From Flagellimonas flava (GTDB lineage: Bacteria; Bacteroidota; Bacteroidia; Flavobacteriales; Flavobacteriaceae), in NCBI RefSeq assembly GCF_900129665.1, contig NZ_FQWL01000001.1, positions 248,001-312,000 on the forward strand: DNA of 64,000 nucleotides, in the 5' to 3' direction. Below are positions 8,289 to 16,516 of the stretch, one piece after another (position 1 is the first letter of the stretch; each line of letters starts with the position of its first letter). A model generated the notes under the pieces. That model was not told where the DNA came from. It saw nothing but the letters and a program-made list of their open reading frames with translations, and ran no database searches. The position numbers and the translations under genes are program-made.

Positions 8289-11249
8289 TTAGAAACTAAA
8301 ATTAATTCCTAGTTGGTAGGTCCTTGGAATGGGTACGCCAGCAAAATCGAAGCCTCTTACCCCATTACTTTGTCCTGCTGTGTTAATTTCTGGATCCCAT
8401 CCAGAATAGTCATCCCAAGAAATCAGGTTACGTCCCACTAGACTAACATCAATTCTATCAATTCCTTCAAAAGGAGGGGTAAAGCCATAACTAATGGCCA
8501 GTTCCCTAAGCTTTACGAAGGAACCATCTTCCACGAATTCTTCAAAGATTCCTGCTTGGGCACCGCCAAAGCCTTTTGGTCTGTTGCCTAAAAGTTCCTG
8601 CCCTACATTGGAGCCACCTCCAAAAATCACATTGTCCAAAAGTCTACGGTTCCAGTTAAATACATCAAAACCTTGTACCGCATCCAGCTGTACCCTCAGT
8701 TTGAAATCCTTATAGGCAAATTCATTGATCAGCGAACCAAACCAATCGGGATTGGGATCACCGATTACTTTGGACCCAGCACCGTCGTCCGTGGTACCCC
8801 TAAAAGGATATCCATTTTCGTCCAAGGAGATACTACCATCGGCGTCCCGGGCATAAAACTGTCTAAAGAAAACTCCCAAAGGTTCTCCCTCAATGACAAA
8901 ATTGGTTGCAAAACTTCCTGCAAGCGCAAATTGTCCTCCACCAGCAACACGGGTGACCACATTATCGTTTTGAGAGAAAGTTGCGGTTACATCCCAGCTA
9001 AAATCGTTGGTCTTTATAGGTGCACCACGAAGTAGGATTTCGATACCCTTGTTTTCCAGGTCACCTACATTTTCTATTCGGGAGCCAAACCCGGTCGATG
9101 GTGCCAGTTCCCTTGGCAACAAAAGATCCGTAACATCTTGTTTATAGTAGGTGAACTCTACACCAAGGCGGTTGTTCAAGAATCCGGCGTCAAACCCAAA
9201 TTCAATTTCTTCCTGTCTTTCAGGTGCAATGTTGAGGTCTCCTTGTTGAGTCCCCGGTCTTAGACTAGGTGTTCCATTGATGGACGATGGGTCCAAGGTG
9301 GTAAACCTTTGGAATGCGGTCAAGGCGGTCAGGTTACCAGCTTGCCCCCAAGAGCCTCTCAGTTTAAAGGTGCTGAAGGCATCACCAAAAGTATTCTCCC
9401 AAAAATCTTCCTCGGACACTACATAAGACAGACTGGCCTTTGCATATACCTGGTTGCGTTCGTCCTCCCCAAAAGTAGATGCGCCATCCAAACGTACTGC
9501 CCCGTTGACGTACAGTTTGTCCTTAAAACTAAACGACTGCTGCAAAAAGGATCCCCAAAATGATATTTGGGAACGGGTTTCCCCTTGACTTAAAATACTT
9601 CCGTCCGAGGCCACTTGCACAACAGGTGCCAGTCCATCGGCGTCTATCGCGATTCTATCGAATTCTTCATATTGCCAAGAACCACCCAAGGTAGTAGTGG
9701 AGTTGATATTGTCCGTTATCGGGGTTTTGTATGTGATGTTCAAATCACTATTGTATTGGAAATTGTTGATGTCCGCACGTCGCGCAAAACCATTTCCGTT
9801 TGGTGATGTGTTGTTGATCGGGATGAATGCATTTGCCGATTGATTGTAGAAATCCAGCCCCAAGAGATAGCTGGCACTTAATTTGTCGGTTATCTTTGCG
9901 TTCAATCCAATACTTGTAATAATCCGATTGACCTTCTGTCCAAAATCAAAGCGATTAACTGCCTCTGCCGGATTGGTCCTGGGAACCAAAAGGGAAGTAA
10001 CAGGATAAACTCCTGAGGCGTCTGGTGCAGGGTTTATGCTGTTATCACTAAAGACAAAACCGGTGATAGCACCATAAGCCGCGTTGATACCTCCATTCGG
10101 AATGTCAGAACTTACACTTCTAGTGAAATTAAGCCCTGCATTGATATCCAACCAGTCAAATGCTTTTTGGGTGATATTGGTCTTAAATCCGATTCGCTGG
10201 AAATCTGTGTTTTTTATGATTCCTTCGTTATCCAAGAAGGAGCCAGAGATGTAATACGATGTCTTTTCGTTTCCTCCTGTTACGGATAAGAATGTTTCTA
10301 CGCCAAAACCAGATTCAAAAAATTCATCTTGAAGGTTATAACGTTCTACGGGAACGGTTTCCAAATTCTCCCTATCAAATGGGTCTACCCATGCAAGGGG
10401 TGCGGTATTATAGTCAATCTCTTTCCTGAGCTCGTTGATACGAACATTCGTGTTCAAAGTAAATTTAGGCGCTCCGGTCTTTCCTTTCTTGGTAAATATT
10501 TGAACAACACCATTACTCGCCCGGGATCCATAGATCGCGGCCGCAGCCGCTCCTTTTATCACCTCGATGCGTTCAATATCGTTCGGATTCAAGTCCACTA
10601 ATCTGTTTTGGGAGTTGCCTCCTAAATCTACTAGGTCGTTGCTGTTACTGGAATTACTTATGATTATTCCATCAACAATATATAATGGGTCCGAGTTTCC
10701 CAGAACGGTACTTGGTCCTCTAAGCCTGATGCTGATTCCGCCAGCGGGATCTCCTGAATTTTGTTGTACCAAAGCTCCAGATATTTTACCCGAAATCGCT
10801 TGATCAACTGCAATGGCTCCGTTGTTTACCAAGTCTTCAGCCTTTACCGAGGAAATGGCATTCCCCAAGGTTCTTTTGTTGACCCCTGCCGGGTTTCCGG
10901 TGACGACAACTTCATCCAAACTTAGAAGGTCTTCAGCGAGTGCGAGGTTGTTGGTGACATCGCCCCCTGAATAACTTACATTAATCTTTTGGGTGGTGTA
11001 ACCCAATGAACTAGCAGCAAGTGTGTAATCGCCAGAGGCGAGATCTACACGAAAACTGTAGTTTCCATCAAAATCCGTGACAGCGCCGAACGAAGTGTTC
11101 TCCAAAAACACTGAAACACCGGAGAGCGGTATTCCGTTACCACTGTCTGTAACCGTCCCTGAAAAAGTTCCTGAATTTTGGGAAAATACCATGGCACTGT
11201 AAACCATGAAGCCCAGAATCAGGAAGGAACGTAAAGTTTTTCCAATCAT
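8289..11249 (-). CDS. SusC/RagA-family TonB-linked outer-membrane transporter
   Basis: 986 residues. Signal peptide to about residue 23, a carboxypeptidase-regulatory-like N-terminal domain (GTFSGTVTDSGNGIPLSGV), a TonB-box-like LDEVVVTG near residue 113, a plug domain with the SusC signature IERIEVIKGAAAAAIYGSRA, and a 22-stranded barrel ending in a terminal Phe. It moves the ligand handed over by SusD through the outer membrane using TonB energy. It diverges from the first deoR gene, with the shared region holding phased GCAA repeats. Confidence 0.93.
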   Translation of the reverse strand: MIGKTLRSFLILGFMVYSAMVFSQNSGTFSGTVTDSGNGIPLSGVSVFLENTSFGAVTDFDGNYSFRVDLASGDYTLAASSLGYTTQKINVSYSGGDVTNNLALAEDLLSLDEVVVTGNPAGVNKRTLGNAISSVKAEDLVNNGAIAVDQAISGKISGALVQQNSGDPAGGISIRLRGPSTVLGNSDPLYIVDGIIISNSSNSNDLVDLGGNSQNRLVDLNPNDIERIEVIKGAAAAAIYGSRASNGVVQIFTKKGKTGAPKFTLNTNVRINELRKEIDYNTAPLAWVDPFDRENLETVPVERYNLQDEFFESGFGVETFLSVTGGNEKTSYYISGSFLDNEGIIKNTDFQRIGFKTNITQKAFDWLDINAGLNFTRSVSSDIPNGGINAAYGAITGFVFSDNSINPAPDASGVYPVTSLLVPRTNPAEAVNRFDFGQKVNRIITSIGLNAKITDKLSASYLLGLDFYNQSANAFIPINNTSPNGNGFARRADINNFQYNSDLNITYKTPITDNINSTTTLGGSWQYEEFDRIAIDADGLAPVVQVASDGSILSQGETRSQISFWGSFLQQSFSFKDKLYVNGAVRLDGASTFGEDERNQVYAKASLSYVVSEEDFWENTFGDAFSTFKLRGSWGQAGNLTALTAFQRFTTLDPSSINGTPSLRPGTQQGDLNIAPERQEEIEFGFDAGFLNNRLGVEFTYYKQDVTDLLLPRELAPSTGFGSRIENVGDLENKGIEILLRGAPIKTNDFSWDVTATFSQNDNVVTRVAGGGQFALAGSFATNFVIEGEPLGVFFRQFYARDADGSISLDENGYPFRGTTDDGAGSKVIGDPNPDWFGSLINEFAYKDFKLRVQLDAVQGFDVFNWNRRLLDNVIFGGGSNVGQELLGNRPKGFGGAQAGIFEEFVEDGSFVKLRELAISYGFTPPFEGIDRIDVSLVGRNLISWDDYSGWDPEINTAGQSNGVRGFDFAGVPIPRTYQLGINFSF

Positions 11250-11341
11250 GAGGTTGAGTTTTTTCCATTTTTTTAAAATGGGAGTTAGTAATTACTTGTA
11301 GTTAGGTACTCGTTTCGTTAAATACGAAATTGCGTTCATCT

Positions 11342-11424
11342 CAAAAATATGCAATTAATCGAAATTCTTGCAATTTTTTGCAATTAAATTTGGCAAAAAC
11401 TTGCAAACAAAGCAAATTTTTGCA
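11342..11424. promoter_or_regulatory. Phased GCAA(A/T) repeat array at the susC/deoR divergent promoter
   Basis: On the minus strand, 11349-11342 reads TATTTTTG, a match to the Bacteroidota -7 box TAnnTTTG, 93 bp before susC. Directly upstream GCAA words start at 11351, 11370, 11380, 11393, 11403 and 11412, mostly 9-13 bp apart, that is about one helical turn. On the plus strand TATTTTTG at 11450-11457 fits a promoter for deoR. DeoR-family proteins often bind short phased direct repeats, so this is a probable operator for the adjacent regulator. Confidence 0.55.
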
Positions 11425-11472
11425 TTATTTTAAGAATTGTTTAAACTTGTATTTTTGCCATAAAACCATACC

Positions 11473-12219
11473 ATGCTTAAGGAAGAACGTCATCAGGTAA
11501 TCCTAAACGAAGTACGAATACACAATAAGGTGTTGCTTGCAGATATTGCAGAAATTCTCAAGGTTTCGCAGGATACGGTCCGCCGTGATATCAAGGAATT
11601 ACACGATAAGAACAAATTGAAACGGGTGCATGGGGGAGCCATTTCCCTGGGATTTAACCATTATAGCTATGTGAATCGGGAGATTTATTCGTTGGAAAAG
11701 AAATCCCGTATTGCGGAAAAGGCCGTTTCCCTACTCAAAGACGGTCAGGTAATCCTGCTCAGTGGAGGAACCACCAATTTGGAAATCGCTAGACTAATAC
11801 CGCCTTATCTCAAAATCACCTGTTTTACCCCAAGCCTGCCCATAGCAATGCAGCTATTGCCAAAACCAAATATTGAAATCATTGTCATCGGGGGAAAAAT
11901 CAACAAGGATTCCCAGATTGCGGTGGGGGGTAGTCCTATTGGCGCGCTGGCCGAGTTAAAAGCGGATATTTGTTTTTTAGGAGTCAATAGTATTCATCCG
12001 GTAGAAGGGGTGACCGAACTCTACTGGGAAATTGTTCAGGTGAAAAAGGCGATGATCAAAGCTTCCAAAAAAGTAGTGGTACCATCTATTTCCGAAAAAA
12101 TAAATTCGGAACAGCGCTATAAGATTTGTGGTTTGGATGCCGTTGATTTGTTGATTACGGAACTTGATGAATCTGACCCGCAATTAGAGGTTTACAAACA
12201 AAGCATTGAATTGCTCTAA
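11473..12219 (+). CDS. DeoR/GlpR-family transcriptional regulator (copy 1)
   Basis: 248 residues. N-terminal winged helix-turn-helix (residues 1-57, with SQDTVRRDIKEL) and a C-terminal DeoRC sugar-phosphate-binding domain (LLSGGTTNLEIAR). The family usually represses sugar operons and is released by a phosphorylated sugar; here GlcNAc-6-P, GlcN-6-P or MurNAc-6-P would fit. It is divergent from susC and a clear paralogue of the regulator at 14419-15174: both begin MLKEER and share HNKVLL and the same layout. A strong terminator follows. Confidence 0.9.
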   Translation: MLKEERHQVILNEVRIHNKVLLADIAEILKVSQDTVRRDIKELHDKNKLKRVHGGAISLGFNHYSYVNREIYSLEKKSRIAEKAVSLLKDGQVILLSGGTTNLEIARLIPPYLKITCFTPSLPIAMQLLPKPNIEIIVIGGKINKDSQIAVGGSPIGALAELKADICFLGVNSIHPVEGVTELYWEIVQVKKAMIKASKKVVVPSISEKINSEQRYKICGLDAVDLLITELDESDPQLEVYKQSIELL

Positions 12220-12225
12220 ACAAAA

Positions 12226-12249
12226 AAAAGCCCCGATTTCGGGGCTTTT
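12226..12249. terminator. Bidirectional terminator between deoR and nagB
   Basis: A 10-bp perfect stem (12226-12235 with 12240-12249) with a four-base ATTT loop has a G+C core AGCCCCG and A/T tracts on both sides. It lies between convergent genes and can serve both. Confidence 0.9.
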
Positions 12250-12270
12250 CTTTTTCTAAGTTTCCTTTTA

Positions 12271-14205
12271 TTATTTGAACTTGTAGCGAACAAAGGCCTC
12301 GATAGCTGCATAGTCCGCCATTCCAAGAGCTTTGTAATGTTGTGCTGTATTCTTGTTTCGTTCTTCGGCACGCATCCAAAATTCCCGTGAGTCGTTGCCT
12401 TGGAACATCACCCCGTCTTTCTGGGATTGATGGCAGAAAATGGCAAGTCGCTTTCTCAATACCTGCCCTGGACTCATAGGTACAGCCATTTCAATTTCGT
12501 TGATGTCCCATTCATGCCAAGCCCCTCTGTACAACCACAACCAGCAATCGTCCATAAAGGGTTCATCCTTTAGCTCTTCTACGGCAGCAAAGACAGCATC
12601 CAAGCATACCTTGTGTGTTCCATGCGGGTCGGCGAGGTCTCCGGCCGCATAAATTTGATGCGGTTGAACTTCTTTGATAATATCGACCATGATTCTCACA
12701 TCGGCGTCCGAAAGATCTTTCTTCTTAATGGCACCGGTTTCATAGAAGGGTAGATCCAGAAAGTGTACGTTGGCATCATCCAACCCAAAGTATCTGGTGG
12801 CGGCGTAGGATTCGCCCCTTCGGATATTTCCTTTTAGTTTGCGAACCTCAACAGGGTCAAAGTCAGCTTCTTTTTTGGATTTGATGGCGTCGATGATTTT
12901 TTGAGCTTCGGGAGTGACTTGAATGGAGTTTGCGGTTTCAGCGAATTTAAGTGCCTCGGTATCCGATACGGCAATATTTCCAGAAGTTTGATACGCCACA
13001 TGCACGTCATGACCCTGTTCCACAAGACGGTCAAAAGTTCCACCCATTGAGATGACATCATCATCTGGGTGCGGACTAAATATAATGACCCGTTTCTTGA
13101 CCGGGAGGGCCCTTTCCGGTCTGTTGGTATCGTCAGCTTTGGGTTTGCCACCTGGCCATCCGGTGATGGTATGTTGTAACCTGTTGAACATTTTTATGTT
13201 CAGCTCGTAGGAATCCTGTTGGGTCAATAGCCCCGACATGCCGTTGTCATTATAATCTTTATCCGTTAGGCTTAATATGGATTTTTCCACTTTTCCACAG
13301 AGCCATACAATGGCTTTGGCCGTTAGTTTTTCTGTCCATTCCAAGGATTCGTCTACCAACCAAGGGGTCTTGTTCCTGGTTAATTCGGTGGCAGCTCCTG
13401 TATCCAGTACAAAGGTGCAATTTTTGTGTTCTTGCAGATAGGTTGCGGGAACGTGGGAAGAAATCTCACCCTCCACGGTCTTCTTGATGATATCTGCCTT
13501 ATTTTGTCCCCATCCCAATAACACAATTCGTCTAGCGCTCATTACTGTGGCAATCCCCATGGTAATGGCCTTTCTTGGTACGTTATCGATTCCTAAGAAG
13601 GCGGGGGCAGCATCTACCCGTGTGATATGATCCAAGGTGATTACCCTAGTCGCGGAGTTAAAGTGGGATCCTGGTTCATTAAAACCAACATGTCCGGTTC
13701 GCCCGATCCCCAGCAACTGAAAATCCAACCCGCCGGCGTCCTTGATTTTCTTTTCATAAGCCAAGCAATGTTCAATAATTGCATCGCCGGTAACAGTGCC
13801 GTTGGGGATGTTCACATTTTCAGGTGCAATATCAATATGGTTGAACAGATGTTCATGCATAAAATAATGATAGCTCTGCCTGTTCTCCTTTTCCATGGGT
13901 AGATATTCGTCCAGGTTAAAGGTGGTCACATTGGCAAAGCTAAGTCCCTCCTCTTTGTGCATCCTGACCAATTCCTCGTAAACCCTTATTGGGGATGAAC
14001 CTGTTGCCAGTCCCAGTACACAGGGTTTGCCCACAGCTTGTTTCTGACGAATTAAATCGGCAATCTCTTCGGCCACTATGGCGGAACCTTCCCTAGAGTT
14101 ATCGAAGATAATGTTGTGGATTTTTTCAAAACGTGTTTCCTCAAACCGTCCAACGGGGATATAAGAGATGTCCATACTTTTCTTTTTTAATGTTACTGAT
14201 TCCAT
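12271..14205 (-). CDS. nagB: Glucosamine-6-phosphate deaminase fused to a PIG-L/LmbE deacetylase domain
   Basis: 644 residues, more than twice a normal NagB (~265). Residues ~20-300 are the deaminase, with FNLDEYLP (Asp99) and GIGRTGHVGFNEP (His172) active-site motifs; it converts GlcN-6-P to fructose-6-P and ammonia. Residues ~370-640 are a PIG-L/LmbE Zn-dependent de-N-acetylase domain with SPHPDDD (His379, Asp381-383) and DPHGTH. The fusion is known in Bacteroidota. It could supply the deacetylation normally done by NagA, which is absent here; that is inference. Met11 is an alternative start. Divergent from the second deoR gene. Confidence 0.92.
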   Translation of the reverse strand: MESVTLKKKSMDISYIPVGRFEETRFEKIHNIIFDNSREGSAIVAEEIADLIRQKQAVGKPCVLGLATGSSPIRVYEELVRMHKEEGLSFANVTTFNLDEYLPMEKENRQSYHYFMHEHLFNHIDIAPENVNIPNGTVTGDAIIEHCLAYEKKIKDAGGLDFQLLGIGRTGHVGFNEPGSHFNSATRVITLDHITRVDAAPAFLGIDNVPRKAITMGIATVMSARRIVLLGWGQNKADIIKKTVEGEISSHVPATYLQEHKNCTFVLDTGAATELTRNKTPWLVDESLEWTEKLTAKAIVWLCGKVEKSILSLTDKDYNDNGMSGLLTQQDSYELNIKMFNRLQHTITGWPGGKPKADDTNRPERALPVKKRVIIFSPHPDDDVISMGGTFDRLVEQGHDVHVAYQTSGNIAVSDTEALKFAETANSIQVTPEAQKIIDAIKSKKEADFDPVEVRKLKGNIRRGESYAATRYFGLDDANVHFLDLPFYETGAIKKKDLSDADVRIMVDIIKEVQPHQIYAAGDLADPHGTHKVCLDAVFAAVEELKDEPFMDDCWLWLYRGAWHEWDINEIEMAVPMSPGQVLRKRLAIFCHQSQKDGVMFQGNDSREFWMRAEERNKNTAQHYKALGMADYAAIEAFVRYKFK

Positions 14206-14280
14206 GAAACCCAGATTTTCAATGTGTTGGTGTTACTGATTATTCCCATTTTTTAGTGGTTAAATCGCTAATTGACAGGG

Positions 14281-14341
14281 CAAAAATAGGAAATAAAATT
14301 GATTTTTGCTGTTTTTTGCTTTTTTTAATGCTGTTTTTTGC
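14281..14341. promoter_or_regulatory. Phased TTTTTGC repeats at the nagB/deoR divergent promoter
   Basis: TTTTTGC occurs at 14303, 14313 and 14335, plus AATGC at 14327; three of the intervals are 10, 12 and 10 bp. On the minus strand 14288-14281 is TATTTTTG, the same -7 box as at susC, 76 bp before nagB. On the plus strand 14400-14407 is TATCTTTG, a -7 box for the regulator. The repeat word is the complement of that in the susC/deoR region, so one or both DeoR paralogues probably bind both sites. Confidence 0.55.
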
Positions 14342-14418
14342 ATTTAATAACAATTTATTAACTTTAAAACCGAATAAAACGGCAAAATTTGAAATTATAT
14401 ATCTTTGCAGCCTAGATT

Positions 14419-15174
14419 ATGAATATGCTCAAGGAAGAACGACAGCGGACCATCTTGAATGAAGTTGCCTTGCACAACAAGGTGTTGTTAACTGACATAG
14501 CAGATATGTTGGATGTCTCCATTGATACCGTTCGACGCGATGTGAAGGAATTGGATACGGGCAACAAACTTCGCAAGGTTCATGGTGGTGCTGTGGCTTT
14601 GGGTTTTACAAATACCACGGTTAGGAACGATAATATCTATGCCCTTGATGAAAAGAAAAAAATAGCGGAAAAGGCGGTGAGTTTTTTGAAGGACGGTGGG
14701 GTAATTTTTATAGATGGAGGTACCACCTGTGTGGAGTTGGCTCGCAAGATACCTGAGACTATACAGCTTACCTGTTTTACCATGAGTCTCCCTGTGGCGT
14801 TGGAGCTTTTGTTGAAACCCAATATTAAGGTTATTTTAGTCGGCGGAGAGGTCTCTAAGGATGCTCAAATCTCTATGGGCGCAAGTACTATCCATCAACT
14901 ATCAGAGATTCACGTGGATTATAGTTTTATAGGAACTGGATATGTGGATTCTGTTTATGGCCTCACGGAGTTCGATTGGGACATTGTACAGGTTAAAAAA
15001 GCAGTAATAAAGTCTTCCAAGAAGACCATATTATTGTCGATTTCAGAAAAACTAAACTCTCAGCACCGCTATAAAACATGCGATATTCATGCCATACATA
15101 CTATGATCACTGAACTTGATCCGAGTCACAAACATTTAAACCTATTTAGAAATCAAGAGATTCACCTTTTATAA
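14419..15174 (+). CDS. DeoR/GlpR-family transcriptional regulator (copy 2)
   Basis: 251 residues from ATG 14419; ATG 14425 would give the same MLKEER start as the paralogue at 11473 and is equally likely. Winged HTH with SIDTVRRDVKEL (residues ~36-47), then DeoRC domain with FIDGGTTCVELAR. Its stop overlaps the murQ start by one base (TAATG), so regulator and MurQ are one transcript, and it diverges from nagB. It probably senses an amino-sugar phosphate and controls nagB, itself and murQ. Confidence 0.9.
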   Translation: MNMLKEERQRTILNEVALHNKVLLTDIADMLDVSIDTVRRDVKELDTGNKLRKVHGGAVALGFTNTTVRNDNIYALDEKKKIAEKAVSFLKDGGVIFIDGGTTCVELARKIPETIQLTCFTMSLPVALELLLKPNIKVILVGGEVSKDAQISMGASTIHQLSEIHVDYSFIGTGYVDSVYGLTEFDWDIVQVKKAVIKSSKKTILLSISEKLNSQHRYKTCDIHAIHTMITELDPSHKHLNLFRNQEIHLL

Positions 15175-15992
15175 TGAAAATGGATTATAAGAAGATTACC
15201 GAAAACCCTTCGAATTATGACAATTTGGAGCAAATGGATACCCAGAACATTTTGGAAAATATTAACCGGGAAGACCAAAAAGTTGCGGATGCAGTTGCTC
15301 AGGTAATTCCCCAAATTTCAGAACTTGTGAACGCCACCGCAGAGCGTTTTGAGCGGGGCGGGCGTCTTTTCTATATAGGCGCCGGTACAAGTGGTCGTTT
15401 AGGTATTTTGGATGCTTCTGAGATTCCACCAACCTATGGAATGCCGCATGATCGTGTAATCGGGTTGATCGCCGGCGGCGACAAGGCCATTCGAAAATCC
15501 GTGGAGTTTGCAGAAGATAGCACTATTCAGGCATGGGAAGACCTTAAAGAATTTGACATCAACCAAAATGATGTAGTTGTTGGAATAGCCGCTTCGGGAA
15601 CTACTCCTTATGTTCTTGGGGGGATTGGCCAGGCAAAAGCAAATGGTTTGCTTACTGCTGGAATCACCAACAATCCAGGTTCCCCATTGGCCACCGAATC
15701 CGATATTCCAATAGAGGTAGCTGTAGGACCAGAATTTGTGACAGGTAGTACACGAATGAAGAGCGGAACTAGTCAGAAGTTGGTACTTAATATGATTTCC
15801 ACAGCCCTGATGATCCGGATTGGTAGGGTAAAGGGAAATAAAATGGTGAACATGCAATTGAGTAACAATAAATTGATGGATAGGGGAACCCGCTTTTTGG
15901 TTGAAGAGTTGGAAATGGACTATGAAGAAGCGGAAAAAATCCTAAAAAAATACGGTTCTGTAAAAAAGGCTATTGAGGCCTTAAAGCCGTGA
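15174..15992 (+). CDS. murQ: N-acetylmuramic acid 6-phosphate etherase
   Basis: 272 residues, slightly shorter than E. coli MurQ (298). SIS sugar-phosphate fold with YIGAGTSGRLGILDASEIPP. Glu83 and Glu114 fall at the same numbers as the two catalytic glutamates known in E. coli MurQ, which supports the chosen start. It cleaves the lactyl ether of MurNAc-6-P to give GlcNAc-6-P and D-lactate in the cytoplasm, the step after AnmK. Coupled to deoR by a 1-base overlap and to the next gene by a 4-base overlap (GTGA). Confidence 0.95.
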   Translation: MKMDYKKITENPSNYDNLEQMDTQNILENINREDQKVADAVAQVIPQISELVNATAERFERGGRLFYIGAGTSGRLGILDASEIPPTYGMPHDRVIGLIAGGDKAIRKSVEFAEDSTIQAWEDLKEFDINQNDVVVGIAASGTTPYVLGGIGQAKANGLLTAGITNNPGSPLATESDIPIEVAVGPEFVTGSTRMKSGTSQKLVLNMISTALMIRIGRVKGNKMVNMQLSNNKLMDRGTRFLVEELEMDYEEAEKILKKYGSVKKAIEALKP

Positions 15993-16513
15993 AGAACTTT
16001 GAAAAACGGCTAACTGGAGGGCACCCCAATTCGTTGGGCAATACCATTGAAGTGGTCAATGATGTACTACAGCACCACGAATATTTTGAAGAACTGTTTA
16101 ATTGTTATTTTTCTGATGATGAGGTGGTTAGGCTAAGAGTTTCCAATGCAATGAAGCGAATTGCTAAAGAAGAAAAGCAACTTCTAGTACCTTATTTGAA
16201 CCGTTTTTTGAATGAAATTTCCCAAATCGACCAGGCTTCAACCCAATGGACCCTGGCGCAATTGTTTTTGTTGTTGGAAGATGGGATGAATCAAGATCAA
16301 ATGTCCAAGGCCAGGCTTTTACTGCAAAACAACCTTGCCAACCATAAAGACTGGATTGTACTTAGTCAAACCATGGAAACCTTGGGCCAATGGGCTAAAA
16401 AGGATGATAACCTAAATGCATGGTTGCGACCCCATTTGGTTAGACTTTCCAAGGATGCGAGGAAATCCGTTTCTAAAAAAGCAACGAAGACGTTGGAAAT
16501 TCTCGAAAATTAA
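15989..16513 (+). CDS. Small helical protein, HEAT-repeat-like, of unknown function
   Basis: 174 residues with a GTG start fixed by the GTGA overlap with the murQ stop. No signal peptide or membrane helix. The sequence is a run of amphipathic helices (DDEVVRLRVSNAMKRIAKEE, later RPHLVRLSKDARKSVSKKA) typical of HEAT/ARM-like scaffolds that bind proteins. I do not recognise a specific family. Coupling to murQ suggests a link to amino-sugar recycling, but this is only positional. It ends 3 bp from the convergent PQQ dehydrogenase gene. Confidence 0.75.
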   Translation: MKNFEKRLTGGHPNSLGNTIEVVNDVLQHHEYFEELFNCYFSDDEVVRLRVSNAMKRIAKEEKQLLVPYLNRFLNEISQIDQASTQWTLAQLFLLLEDGMNQDQMSKARLLLQNNLANHKDWIVLSQTMETLGQWAKKDDNLNAWLRPHLVRLSKDARKSVSKKATKTLEILEN

Positions 16514-16516
16514 AGC

